A stretch of DNA of 47,461 bases from Pseudonocardia xinjiangensis. Its GTDB lineage: Bacteria > Actinomycetota > Actinomycetes > Mycobacteriales > Pseudonocardiaceae. The position numbers and the translations under genes are program-made. Below are positions 37,309 to 46,031 of the stretch, piece by piece (position 1 is the stretch's first letter; each line of letters starts with the position of its first letter). Location: positions 1 to 47,461 of the forward strand of contig NZ_JAAXKY010000041.1 of NCBI RefSeq assembly GCF_012911925.1, in the 5' to 3' direction. The notes beneath the pieces were generated by a model that did not search any database, was not told the DNA's origin, and saw nothing but the letters and a program-made list of their open reading frames with translations.

Positions 37309-38594
37309 CTGGCTTCCTCCAGTTCCAGCTCTGCAGGTGGCGTGCCGACCCCGAAGCGCTGCACGCTCTCGAGGAGGGACACCCGCCGAATGTAGGCCCG
37401 TGCCCGCTCGGGGTCGGCGGCAATTGCCCGCATGTCGTCCTGGTGGCTGCGCCGGACGGCCTCGTCCGTTTCGCGCAGGCGGTCGGTGTTGCGCTGAGTG
37501 TCGGCCTGGACGTACTCCACCGCAACCGTGCGCCGGACGCGGTCGTAGGTGGCCAGCTCGGCCTCGATGTCGACACCGCGGTCCGGCAGGCCGTGCCCGG
37601 CGGCCGCGGCGATCCGGCCCAGCCGGCGCGCGGCGTCCATCGCGTCGTGGATCCCCGAGTTGAGCCCGACCCCGCCGACGGGCGAGTTGATGTGGGCCGC
37701 GTCCCCGGCCAGCAGCACCGGACCCACGCGGAAGGCCGCAGCCACCCGCTGGTGGACGTTGTAGAGCTGGTGGTCGATCACGGGGTAGCCGGGCTCGTAG
37801 GGCGCCACCCGCTGCAGCTGGCTCTGCAGCCGCTCCGGTGCGCTCGCCTCGTCGGCGGAGAGGTCCTCCGGCACCGGCCACACCACGCGCCACGACTCCG
37901 GCGTCCGCAGGATGAACAGCCACTCCTGCGGGTCGGCGACGTAGTTGACGTGACCCAGGTCGGGCAGCAGCTCCTGCAGGTCGACCGACGTGCTCGTGAT
38001 CGCGAAGCGCTCGGGGTAGGTGAAGCCCTCGAAGCCGACGCCCAGCTCGCCGCGGACGGTGCTGCGTGGCCCGTCCGCGCCGATCACGTACGAGGCCAGG
38101 AGCTCACGCTCCCCCGCCGGGGAGGACAGCTGCAGCCGCGCCCCGTCCGCGGTGATGTCCAGGCCCGTCAGCCGGGTGCCGAAGAGCAGCCGGACGCGCT
38201 CGTCGCGCTGGAGCCGCTCGGCGAGCATCCGGACGAGATGCTGCTGGTTGAGCTGCAGCCGGTAGGGGAACCGGGTCTCGTCGGCCAGCAGGCGGAAGTC
38301 GAACTGGGCGATCAGCCCGTCGCGGCGGTCCCGGAACTGGTAGGTGGGGACGACCAGCCCCTCGGCGTGCATCCGGTCGGTGATCCCGATCGTCTCGAGG
38401 AGCTCCAGGGTGGCGGCGTGGAACGTGCTGGCCCGCCAGTCCGGACGCGGCTCGGGCGAGAGCTCCACCAGTGCGACGGGCAGACCCTCGGCGGCCAGCG
38501 CGGCGGCGGCGGTCATTCCCACCGGACCGCCGCCGACGACGACGACCGGACGCTCGGGGCTCACCGGCGCGGCAGTGGCGGGATCCCAGATCAT
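37305..38594 (-). CDS. FAD-dependent aromatic hydroxylase (PHBH/MhpA type)
   Basis: A group A flavoprotein monooxygenase of about 429 aa. FAD/NADH motifs are VVVVGGGPVGMTAAAAL (GxGxxG variant), ASYVIGADGPRSTVRGELG (DG motif) and VGPVLLAGDAAHINSPVGGVGLNSG (GD motif). It should hydroxylate an aromatic acid to give the gentisate-type substrate of the next enzyme. Start is ATG 38594; ATG 38612 (18 bases upstream, in frame) is equally possible. Divergent from the IclR gene. Confidence 0.9.
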   Translation of the reverse strand: MIWDPATAAPVSPERPVVVVGGGPVGMTAAAALAAEGLPVALVELSPEPRPDWRASTFHAATLELLETIGITDRMHAEGLVVPTYQFRDRRDGLIAQFDFRLLADETRFPYRLQLNQQHLVRMLAERLQRDERVRLLFGTRLTGLDITADGARLQLSSPAGERELLASYVIGADGPRSTVRGELGVGFEGFTYPERFAITSTSVDLQELLPDLGHVNYVADPQEWLFILRTPESWRVVWPVPEDLSADEASAPERLQSQLQRVAPYEPGYPVIDHQLYNVHQRVAAAFRVGPVLLAGDAAHINSPVGGVGLNSGIHDAMDAARRLGRIAAAAGHGLPDRGVDIEAELATYDRVRRTVAVEYVQADTQRNTDRLRETDEAVRRSHQDDMRAIAADPERARAYIRRVSLLESVQRFGVGTPPAELELEEAR

Positions 38595-38653
38595 GGCCCT
38601 GAGGCTAGACATCCATTCCGTTCTGAGAGAAGGCGGTTGGCTATTGTTCCTGC

Positions 38654-39442
38654 ATGTCGAACAACAGGCCGGCCGACCATGGGACGCCGACCACCTCGGT
38701 GGACAACGCCTTGTGGCTTCTCGAGCTGATCGGTGAGCGCCAGGCGTTGCGGGTGGCCGAGGCGGCCGACCTGCTGGGCGTCGCCCGCTCCACCGCGCAC
38801 CGGCTGCTCACCGCCCTGCGCCGGCGCGGGTTCGTGATGCAGGACCGGCCCAACGGCGCCTACCGGCCCGGGCCCGCGCTGGTGGAGATCGGCCTGGCCG
38901 CGGTCAGCCGCATCGACATCCGCCGCGTCGCCCGGCCCGTGCTGGAGGACGTGCGGGAACAGACCCAGGAGACGGTGAGCCTGGCCGTGCTGGAGGGTAC
39001 GTCGATCCGGTTCGTCGACTGCGTGGAGAGCCCGCGGTCGGTCCGGGTGGGCAACCGCACCGGCGTGGTCCGGCCCGCGCACGCCTCGGCCGTCGGCAAG
39101 GCGATCCTCGCCGGGCTGTCGGCCGCCGAGCTGGACCGCCGCTACCCCCACGAGGAGCTGCCGCCCGCCACCACCGGGGCGGCGCTCACCAGCCGCGCGG
39201 TCCTGCAGGCCGAGCTGTCCCGCATCCGCGGCCAGGGCTACGCCCTGAACTGGGAGGAGAGCGCCGACGGGGTGTGCGCGGTGGCCGTGGCACTGCGCGA
39301 CACCGTCGGGCAGCCGCTGGCCGGGCTCGGCGTCGCGGCCCCGAGCAGCCGGATGGGCAGCGCCGAGGCGATCCGGGCGCTCGCCCCGGCCGTGCTGCGC
39401 GGGGCCGAGCTGGTGCACGAACGGCTCCGCTCACCCCACTGA
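38654..39442 (+). CDS. IclR-family regulator of the aromatic cluster
   Basis: A 262-aa regulator with winged helix (VDNALWLLELIGERQALRVAEA, then VARSTAHRLLTALRRRGFV) and effector domain (AHASAVGKAILAGLS, CAVAVALRDTVGQPLAGLGVAA). ATG 38654. It is divergent from the hydroxylase operon and ends one base before the ABC substrate-binding protein on the other strand. Probable regulator of the catabolic operon and perhaps the importer. Confidence 0.91.
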   Translation: MSNNRPADHGTPTTSVDNALWLLELIGERQALRVAEAADLLGVARSTAHRLLTALRRRGFVMQDRPNGAYRPGPALVEIGLAAVSRIDIRRVARPVLEDVREQTQETVSLAVLEGTSIRFVDCVESPRSVRVGNRTGVVRPAHASAVGKAILAGLSAAELDRRYPHEELPPATTGAALTSRAVLQAELSRIRGQGYALNWEESADGVCAVAVALRDTVGQPLAGLGVAAPSSRMGSAEAIRALAPAVLRGAELVHERLRSPH

Positions 39443-39443
39443 C

Positions 39444-40412
39444 CTAGCCCACCACCGCCTGGTCGAGGTCGACCGGGGCGTCGACCAGCTTGTAGTCCAC
39501 CATCAGCCCCATCACCAGCTCCAGCGACTCCCGGTCTGTCGTCCCCCGCCACTGGTTGATCCGCACCTTCTCGGCCAGTGCCGGATCGGTCTGGCTGATC
39601 CTGGGCAGCGCGGAGCGGAACGACTGCGGGTCCGCGGCGATGGAGTCGGCGGTGGCCTTCACGGCCTGCTGGAACTTCGTCACCAGCTCGGGGTCGGAGC
39701 CCACCAGCTTCTCGCTCATGAGGTAGGTGCCGATCTGCAGGCCGGGCCGCAGGTCGGTGTACGGGCGACCGATGATCTTCAGGCCCTGCCCCTCCGCCAC
39801 CGTGATGAACGGCTCGATGAGCATGCCGGCGGCCACGTCCCCGCGCTGGATCGCCGGCGCCATGTCCGGGAACGGGATCTCGACGAACTGCACGCTGTCG
39901 TAGGTCAGCCCGGCTTGCTGCAGCTGGTGCCCGAGCACGATGTCGTTGATGTTGCGCAGGCTGTTGACCGCGATCTTCTGCCCCGCGAGCTGGCCGATCC
40001 CCGTCACGGCGCTGCTCGGCGCGACCATGAGCGCCGAGAAGTCCTGGGCCGGGTCGACGGAGGTGCTGGTGCCTGCGGCCACCATCCGGATCGGCAGGCC
40101 CTGGCTGATCGCGATGATCCCGGACACGACGTTGGAGCCCGCGACGTCGAGGTCGCCGCTCACCAGCTGCGGGATCACGGTGGCCCCGCCGCTGGACGAG
40201 GAGATCTCGAGGTCGATCCCGGCCTTGGCGAAGTGACCCTGCTCGTCGCCGTAGGTGAGGAAGTTCAGCGGTGCCCCCGCCGTCTCCGCGATGCGCAGCG
40301 TCGTCAGTCCGTCCGCGCCCGCCTGCGGGGCCGAGCCGGAACCGCCGCCACAGGCGGTGGTGAGCAGTGCCGCGGCGGCGACGGCGACGCCGAGGCGTGA
40401 CCAGGTCTTCAT
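39444..40412 (-). CDS. ABC substrate-binding lipoprotein, NitT/TauT (SsuA-like) family
   Basis: A 322-aa solute-binding lipoprotein. Signal peptide and lipobox (AAALLTTACGGG, Cys near residue 21). Periplasmic-binding-protein II fold of the SsuA/TauA type (LRIAETAGAPLNFLTYGDEQG, NSLRNINDIVLGHQL, MLIEPFITVAEGQG). ATG 40412 has GAAAGG upstream. Last gene of the importer operon. Proximity to the aromatic genes suggests an aromatic acid or sulfonate, but the family alone does not decide. Confidence 0.9.
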   Translation of the reverse strand: MKTWSRLGVAVAAAALLTTACGGGSGSAPQAGADGLTTLRIAETAGAPLNFLTYGDEQGHFAKAGIDLEISSSSGGATVIPQLVSGDLDVAGSNVVSGIIAISQGLPIRMVAAGTSTSVDPAQDFSALMVAPSSAVTGIGQLAGQKIAVNSLRNINDIVLGHQLQQAGLTYDSVQFVEIPFPDMAPAIQRGDVAAGMLIEPFITVAEGQGLKIIGRPYTDLRPGLQIGTYLMSEKLVGSDPELVTKFQQAVKATADSIAADPQSFRSALPRISQTDPALAEKVRINQWRGTTDRESLELVMGLMVDYKLVDAPVDLDQAVVG

Positions 40413-40444
40413 CGGTGCCTTTCGGGGAGATCGGGGAGGAGGGA

Positions 40445-41215
40445 TCAGCCGGGGAGGACGGCCGGGTCGGGCGCGCGCAGGCTCGACAGGACGTGCGAGC
40501 GCAGCTCGCCGAACCGCGGCAGCTGCTTGGTGGCCAGCTGGTCGCGCTCCGCCGGCAGGTCGATCTCGACGACCTCGTGCACGTGGGCGGGCCTGCGCAG
40601 CACCAGCACCCGCTGCGCGAGGTACACGGCCTCGTCGATGTCGTGGGTGACGAACAGGATCGTGATGTCGTAGCGGCGCCAGATGTCGAGCAGCAGGTCC
40701 TCCAGGTCGGCGCGGGTCTGCGCGTCGACGGAGGCGAACGGCTCGTCCATCAGTAGGATGCGGGGCTGGTAGGCCAGCGCCCTGGCGATGGCGACGCGCT
40801 GCTGCATCCCGCCGGAGAGCTGCCACGGGTAGCTGTCGCCGCGGTCGGCGAGACCGACGGCGGCCAGCGCCTCGGCGGTGGCCGCGGCGACCTGCGCCTT
40901 CGACAGGCCCTTGTAGGGCAGCGGGAAGCCCACGTTCCCGGCGACGGTCATCCACGGCAGCAGGGAGCGGCTGTAGTCCTGGAAGACGAACGCCATGTCC
41001 TTCGGCGGCCCGTCGACCGGCACGCCGTCGAGCGTCACGGTGCCGGACGTCGGGGCGACCAGGCCGGACAGGCAGCGCAGCATCGTCGTCTTGCCGCAGC
41101 CCGACGACCCGACGATGCAGACGAACTCGCGCTCGCCCACGGTGAACGTCAGGTCGGCCATCGCCGGCGTGCCCGCCGGGTCGTAGGTCTTGGTCAGGTC
41201 ACGGACGTCGAGCAC
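40445..41215 (-). CDS. ABC transporter ATPase, NitT/TauT (SsuB-like) family
   Basis: A 256-aa ATPase. Walker A GSSGCGKTTML, signature LSGGMQQRVAIARAL, Walker B ILLMDEPFASVD, H-loop FVTHDIDEAVYL. Start GTG 41215 with GGAGG six bases upstream inside the 3' end of the permease gene (17-base overlap). Energises the importer with the adjacent permeases. Confidence 0.95.
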   Translation of the reverse strand: MLDVRDLTKTYDPAGTPAMADLTFTVGEREFVCIVGSSGCGKTTMLRCLSGLVAPTSGTVTLDGVPVDGPPKDMAFVFQDYSRSLLPWMTVAGNVGFPLPYKGLSKAQVAAATAEALAAVGLADRGDSYPWQLSGGMQQRVAIARALAYQPRILLMDEPFASVDAQTRADLEDLLLDIWRRYDITILFVTHDIDEAVYLAQRVLVLRRPAHVHEVVEIDLPAERDQLATKQLPRFGELRSHVLSSLRAPDPAVLPG

Positions 41216-42056
41216 CGGCTGCCTCCGTCGGGTTCGGGGTGGTGCGTCGGGAGCGACGGCGCGGTGCGCTGCTCGCCCGGCCGGTGGTCGCCCTTCCAGA
41301 GATGGCGAGGTGCCAGTGCAGGACGCGTCTCTCGACCGCGACGAACAGCGCGTTGGCACTGAACCCGAGCAGGCCGAGCAGCACGGTGCCCGCCCACATC
41401 TCCGGGATGTCGAACCCGCGCTGCGCGAGCTGGACGACGTACCCGACGCCGTTGTCGGCCCCGATCAGCTCGCTGACCACCATGAGGATGATCGCGATGC
41501 CCAGCGCGGTGCGGGCGCCCGCGAAGATCCGCGGCAGCGCGGCCGGCAGGACCAGCCGGGTGAGCCGCGCGTGCGCAGGCACCCGGTACGAGCGGGCCAT
41601 GTCCAGTGCGGTGCGGTCGACCCCACGCACCCCGTCCACGGTGTTGAGCAGCACCGGCCACACCGCGCCGAGCGCGATCAGGAAGACCTTGGCGCTGTCG
41701 CCCGCGCCGAACACCAGCAGCGAGACCGGGATCAGCGCGGGCGGCGGGAGCGCCCTGAGGAACTGCAGCACCGGGTCCAGCGCCGTCGACAGCGTCCGGG
41801 AGAACCCGAGCAGCGTGCCGAGTGCGACACCGATGAGGACGGCGAGCGCGAAGCCCGCGAGCATCCTGACGAGGCTGGGGAGCAGGTCGGTGGGGATGCG
41901 GGTGAAGAGCCACTCGTCGGCGAAGGTACCGCCGATCTCCGACAGCGGCGGGAAGAAGAAGTCGTCGGCCGTGCGCGCCCAGCCGTCGTAGGCCACGAGC
42001 AGCAGGACGGGCAGGACGAGCGCGAGCGCCCAGTCCGTGATGCGGTTGCGGATCAC
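41199..42056 (-). CDS. ABC permease, NitT/TauT (SsuC-like) family, copy 1
   Basis: A 285-aa inner-membrane permease with about six helices and the EAA loop (LDMARSYRVPAHARLTRLVLP, then ALPRIFAGARTALGIA). Start GTG 42056 overlaps the upstream permease stop (GTGA). The C-terminal tail is Arg/Pro-rich and overlaps the ATPase gene by 17 bases. Two permease genes suggest a heterodimeric channel. Confidence 0.92.
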   Translation of the reverse strand: MIRNRITDWALALVLPVLLLVAYDGWARTADDFFFPPLSEIGGTFADEWLFTRIPTDLLPSLVRMLAGFALAVLIGVALGTLLGFSRTLSTALDPVLQFLRALPPPALIPVSLLVFGAGDSAKVFLIALGAVWPVLLNTVDGVRGVDRTALDMARSYRVPAHARLTRLVLPAALPRIFAGARTALGIAIILMVVSELIGADNGVGYVVQLAQRGFDIPEMWAGTVLLGLLGFSANALFVAVERRVLHWHLAISGRATTGRASSAPRRRSRRTTPNPTEAAGARRP

Positions 42057-42937
42057 CGGCCACCTCCGGGGCGGAAGGACGGGTGCCAGTGCAGGAGCCG
42101 CCGCTCGGCCATCTGGAGAGCGCCGTTGAGCACCCACCCGAGCAGGCCGGCGGCGAGGATCCAGGCGTACATGAGGGCCTCGGCGCCGCCCGCGGACTGG
42201 GCGTCGGTGATCCGGACGCCGATGCCCGGCACGCCGACCACGATCTCGCTCGTGACGGCGAGGATGAGCCCGATCGCGGACGCGATCCGCAGGCCGGTGG
42301 CGATGTAGGGCAGCGCGCTGGGCAGCGTGACCCGCAGCAGCACCGCCCGCGGCGCGAGCCCGTAGGACCGGGCGGTGTCGCGGGCGGTCGGGTCGACGTC
42401 GTGGACGCCGTAGACCGTCTGCAGCAGCACCGGCCAGAAGGTGCCGAAGGCGATCAGGAAGACCTTCATGTCGAGGTTCGACCCGAAGATCAGCACGGCG
42501 GCGGGGATGAGCGCGACCGGCGGGATCGGCCGGAGGAACTCGAGCATGAAGCGCGTCAGCCGGTGGGCGAGCTCCAGCGACCCGATCAGCACGCCCAGCG
42601 GGACGGCGACGACGGTGGCGGCGAGGATGCCGAGCACCCAGCCCTGCAGCGTCTGGCCGAGCGGGACGAACAGCTCACCGGTGGTGACGAGCCCGGCGAA
42701 GTCGGGGAAGATCTCCGACGGCGGCGGGAACCAGGCCTGCGGCAGCAGTCCGACGCGGACCACGATCTCGAGCAGGAGGACCACGGCGACCACTCCGGCG
42801 AGGCCCAGACCCAGGCGACGCAGCCCCAGATCCGCGGTGCGCAGCCGGGAACCGTCCCGCGCGACGCCACGCCGTGCCGTGGGCGGGGCCGCCGCAGGCT
42901 CCCCCGGCGCAGCGGTGCCGGTCGTCGACAGCTGCAC
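42053..42937 (-). CDS. ABC permease, NitT/TauT (SsuC-like) family, copy 2
   Basis: A 294-aa permease, homologous to the following gene. EAA loop: ARDTARSYGLAPRAVLLRVTLP, then ALPYIATGLRIASAIGL (given in parts). About 40 soluble N-terminal residues precede the first helix. Start GTG 42937 with GGAGG seven bases upstream. First gene of the importer operon; a palindrome-bearing region lies upstream. Confidence 0.92.
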   Translation of the reverse strand: MQLSTTGTAAPGEPAAAPPTARRGVARDGSRLRTADLGLRRLGLGLAGVVAVVLLLEIVVRVGLLPQAWFPPPSEIFPDFAGLVTTGELFVPLGQTLQGWVLGILAATVVAVPLGVLIGSLELAHRLTRFMLEFLRPIPPVALIPAAVLIFGSNLDMKVFLIAFGTFWPVLLQTVYGVHDVDPTARDTARSYGLAPRAVLLRVTLPSALPYIATGLRIASAIGLILAVTSEIVVGVPGIGVRITDAQSAGGAEALMYAWILAAGLLGWVLNGALQMAERRLLHWHPSFRPGGGR

Positions 42938-43016
42938 CTGGCGTCCTCCCTCGGCGGCAGAACACGGGGCCGCATCGCAGTGTGGCCGGAGCCACCCATC
43001 CGGGGCGAAAGGTATA

Positions 43017-43029
43017 TGCGGAACCCGCA
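43017..43029. promoter_or_regulatory. Palindrome in the importer/methyltransferase divergent region
   Basis: TGCGG, three bases, CCGCA, flanked by AT-rich GGTATA and CTATATCC. It lies 80 bp upstream of the first permease gene and 68 bp upstream of the methyltransferase. Shape is consistent with an operator, possibly for an IclR-type regulator, but I found no clear second copy at 38595-38653. Confidence 0.4.
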
Positions 43030-43096
43030 GAGGGCTATATCCGGGCCCAGAAGTTCCTGTATGTCGAATTAGCCGGATCTGGGCTACCGTCACGGC

Positions 43097-43930
43097 ATGA
43101 TCGAGCCCGGGGCGGACCGCGAGAAGATCATCCTCACCGGCGCGCCGGAGACGATGCTCGCCACCCTCTACGGCCGGGCCCTCGACAGCCGCTCGCCGCA
43201 CCCGATCCTGCACGACCGGGCAGCCGACGACGCGGTGCGGCGCATCGACTACGACTTCGCCAGGACCGGGATGACCGCCACCTCCGGGGCCGGCGTCGCG
43301 CTGCGGGCCCGGCAGCTCGACCGGTGGACCGCGCAGTTCCTGGCCGCCCACCCGCACGCCACGGTGCTGCACCTCGCCTGCGGGCTCGACACCCGGGTGC
43401 AGCGGCTGGACCTGCCGCCGTCGGTCCGCTGGGTCGACGTCGACCACCCGGAGGTGATCGCCGTGCGCGACCGCCTGCTGCCGGCACCCGCGGGTGACTA
43501 CCGCACGGTCGGCGCGTCCGTGACCGACGACGGGTGGCTCGACGACGTACCCGCCGACCGCCCCACCGTCGCGGTCTTCGAGGGTCTGACCATGTACCTG
43601 CGCAAGCAGGACGGCAGGCGGCTCGTCGAGCGCATCACCGGGCGGTTCCCCACGGGGCAGTTGCTCTTCGACTGCTACGGCTCCCTGGGCATCCGGCTGC
43701 AGCGGTTCGTGCCTGCGGTGCGCAACTCGGGCGCCACCCTGCACTGGGCGATCGACGACCCGCGGGAGCTCGAGAGCTGGCACGACGGGCTGGAGTGCCT
43801 CGACGCGCTGCGCAGCGTCGACATGCCGGGTGTGGAGGAGCTCCCCCGCTCCGGCCGGGCGAGCATGTGGGTGCTCGCCCGGCTCCCGGGCTTCCGCGAC
43901 GTCGGCCGGATCCTGCGGTACCGCTTCTAG
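43097..43930 (+). CDS. SAM-dependent methyltransferase, LCMT/TcmP-like
   Basis: A 277-aa class I methyltransferase. SAM-binding motif ATVLHLACGLDTRVQRLD, then VRWVDVDHPEVIAVRDRLL and FEGLTMYLRKQDGRRLV, which match the LCMT/TcmP family of leucine-carboxyl and polyketide O-methyltransferases. ATG 43097 has weak upstream support. It is divergent from the importer operon, with no secondary-metabolite genes nearby, so the substrate is unknown. Confidence 0.87.
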   Translation: MIEPGADREKIILTGAPETMLATLYGRALDSRSPHPILHDRAADDAVRRIDYDFARTGMTATSGAGVALRARQLDRWTAQFLAAHPHATVLHLACGLDTRVQRLDLPPSVRWVDVDHPEVIAVRDRLLPAPAGDYRTVGASVTDDGWLDDVPADRPTVAVFEGLTMYLRKQDGRRLVERITGRFPTGQLLFDCYGSLGIRLQRFVPAVRNSGATLHWAIDDPRELESWHDGLECLDALRSVDMPGVEELPRSGRASMWVLARLPGFRDVGRILRYRF

Positions 43931-43965
43931 CGACTCGCGGGCGAAAAACGGGCGACTCGCGGGCG
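43930..43965 (+). repeat. Direct repeat of GCGACTCGCGGGCG between convergent genes
   Basis: Two perfect 14-base copies at 43930-43943 and 43952-43965, 22 bases apart start to start, separated by AAAAACGG. Each contains the near-palindrome GCGACTCGC. The repeat starts at the last base of the methyltransferase stop and ends just before the tctA stop, filling the convergent gap. It could be a terminator or a dispersed short repeat. Confidence 0.7.
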
Positions 43966-43972
43966 TTGCGCG

Positions 43973-45493
43973 TCAGCTCTCCTCGCCGTCACCCACGTTG
44001 ACGAGGGCGCGGCGGCGCTTCCTGGCCACCGGCAGCACGACCGGGATGAGCAGCGCCAGTGCCACCACCACCCACAGGAACACCGTGATCGGCGACGACA
44101 CGAGGATCGACGGGTCGCCCTCCGACAGCGTGAGTGCCCGGCGCAGCTGCTGCTCGGCGATCGGTCCGAGGATGAGCCCGACCACGGCGGGTGCCACCGG
44201 CACTCCCGCCTGGCGCATCAGCAGCCCGAGCAGGCCCAGCCCGCACAGCACCAGCAGGTCGACGGTGGTGCCGCCCGCGGCGAAGGCCCCGAGGGTGGCG
44301 AACACCAGCACACCGGCGTAGATCCCGTACGCCGGGATCTGCAGCAGCCTCGCCCACACCCGGGCCAGCGGCAGGTTGAGCACCAGCAGCATGACGTTGC
44401 CGACGTACAGGCTCGCGATCAGCGTCCAGACCAGCGGCCCGGACTCGGTGAACAGCTGCGGGCCCGGCTGCAGCCCGTAGGACTGGAACGCGGTGAGGAT
44501 CACCGCGGCCGTGGCCGACGTGGGCAGCCCGATCGTCAGCAGCGGCACGAGCACGCCTGCCGCGGCGGCGTTGTTCGCCGACTCCGGCCCGGCGACGCCC
44601 TCGATGGCACCGTGGCCGAACTCCTCGGGGTGGCGGGTCAGCTTCTTCTCGACGCTGTAGCTGAGGAAGGTCGGCACCTCGGCGCCACCCGCGGGGAGGC
44701 TGCCGATGGGGAACCCGAGCGCCGTGCCGCGCAGCCAGGCCGGCCAGGACCGGCGGAAGTCCGACCGGGACAGCATCAGGCGCTCCCGCAGCGGCTGCAC
44801 GGTGGAGTGCCCGGTGCCGGTGAGCAGGTGCCCGAAGGCCTCGCTGAGCGCGAAGAGCGCGACCACGACGATGACGACGTCGATGCCGTCCAGCAGCGCG
44901 TCGACGCCGAAGGTCAGCCGGGGCTGGCCGGTCTGCGAGTCGATCCCGATCAGCCCGATCGTCACGCCGACCAGCAGGCTGGCCACGCCCTTGAGCAGGT
45001 TGGGCCCGAGCAGCGCGCTCACCGTCACGAACGCCACGGCCATCAGCGCCACGTACTCCGGTGGCCCGAAGCCCGTCGCGAAGTCGGCCACGACCGGCGC
45101 CAGGAACGTCAGCGCCACCGTGCCGATGGTGCCGGCGACGAAGCTGCCGAGCGCCGCGGTGGACAGGGCGGCCGCCGCCCGCCCGGCCCGCGCCATCTTG
45201 TTGCCCTCCAGCGCGGAGATCATCGACGCGCTCTCACCCGGGGTGTTGAGCAGGATCGACGTGGTCGAGCCGCCGTACATCCCGCCGTAGTAGATGCCGG
45301 CGAACAGGATGAGCGCGCTGGAGGGCTCGAGCCGGAACGTGATGGGCAGCAGCAATGCGACCGTCAGTGCCGGGCCGATGCCGGGAAGCACCCCGACCGC
45401 GGTCCCGATGGTCACGCCGATCAGCGCCCACATCAGGTGCTCCGGCGTCAGCGCGCCGGCGAATCCCTCGAGGAGGAGCCCGAGCTGGTCCAC
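43973..45493 (-). CDS. tctA: TctA, tripartite tricarboxylate transporter large permease
   Basis: A 506-aa permease with about eleven or twelve helices. Family signatures: [20 protein letters not shown] (near residue 38) and [19 protein letters not shown] (near residue 70), and the mirror block [16 protein letters not shown]. Works with TctB and the periplasmic TctC to import tricarboxylates or related acids. Start GTG 45493, one base after the tctB stop. Confidence 0.95.
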   Translation of the reverse strand: MDQLGLLLEGFAGALTPEHLMWALIGVTIGTAVGVLPGIGPALTVALLLPITFRLEPSSALILFAGIYYGGMYGGSTTSILLNTPGESASMISALEGNKMARAGRAAAALSTAALGSFVAGTIGTVALTFLAPVVADFATGFGPPEYVALMAVAFVTVSALLGPNLLKGVASLLVGVTIGLIGIDSQTGQPRLTFGVDALLDGIDVVIVVVALFALSEAFGHLLTGTGHSTVQPLRERLMLSRSDFRRSWPAWLRGTALGFPIGSLPAGGAEVPTFLSYSVEKKLTRHPEEFGHGAIEGVAGPESANNAAAAGVLVPLLTIGLPTSATAAVILTAFQSYGLQPGPQLFTESGPLVWTLIASLYVGNVMLLVLNLPLARVWARLLQIPAYGIYAGVLVFATLGAFAAGGTTVDLLVLCGLGLLGLLMRQAGVPVAPAVVGLILGPIAEQQLRRALTLSEGDPSILVSSPITVFLWVVVALALLIPVVLPVARKRRRALVNVGDGEES

Positions 45494-45494
45494 C

Positions 45495-46031
45495 TCAGAA
45501 CCCCCACGGACCGGCGGGCAGGGTGAGCCCGATCAGCCGGTCGAAGACCAGGAAGACGGTGGCGGCCAGCGCCCACCCGTACGCCACGACCTGCCAGCCG
45601 CGGGGGGCACCCAGCAGCAGGGCCGCCGCCACGAACAACGCCGTCGCCGTCACGACGTAGCCCAGCAGCGGGAGCAGCAGGGCGAACGCCACCAGCGCCG
45701 CGACCAGCGCGAGCACGCGCAGCCCCGCCCGGGACTGCCACGGTGGACCGCTCACGGCCACCCGGAGCTTGAGGCGGGAGTCCACCAGCAGGCCCGCGCC
45801 GACGGCGCCGAGGAGCACCCCGACCGGCAGTGGCACCGCGGCCGGTCCCACCACGGCCGTGGTGTCCGGCAGCCGCACCGCGTCCACGATCACGAGCACG
45901 GCGGCCACCAGCATGAGCGCGCCGAAGGCCGCGGACGCGAGCACGGTGCCGCGGTCCACGCTCCCCGGCGCGGGGGGCGTCGGGTCGGGAGCCGGCTGCG
46001 CGGTCTCCCGGCTGGTCGTTGCGTCGCTCAT
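45495..46031 (-). CDS. tctB: TctB, tripartite tricarboxylate transporter small permease
   Basis: A 178-aa membrane protein with four hydrophobic segments after a ~25-residue Pro-rich N-terminus. Low sequence conservation is normal for TctB. The position between tctC and tctA supports the call. ATG 46031 overlaps the tctC stop as ATGA. Confidence 0.9.
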   Translation of the reverse strand: MSDATTSRETAQPAPDPTPPAPGSVDRGTVLASAAFGALMLVAAVLVIVDAVRLPDTTAVVGPAAVPLPVGVLLGAVGAGLLVDSRLKLRVAVSGPPWQSRAGLRVLALVAALVAFALLLPLLGYVVTATALFVAAALLLGAPRGWQVVAYGWALAATVFLVFDRLIGLTLPAGPWGF

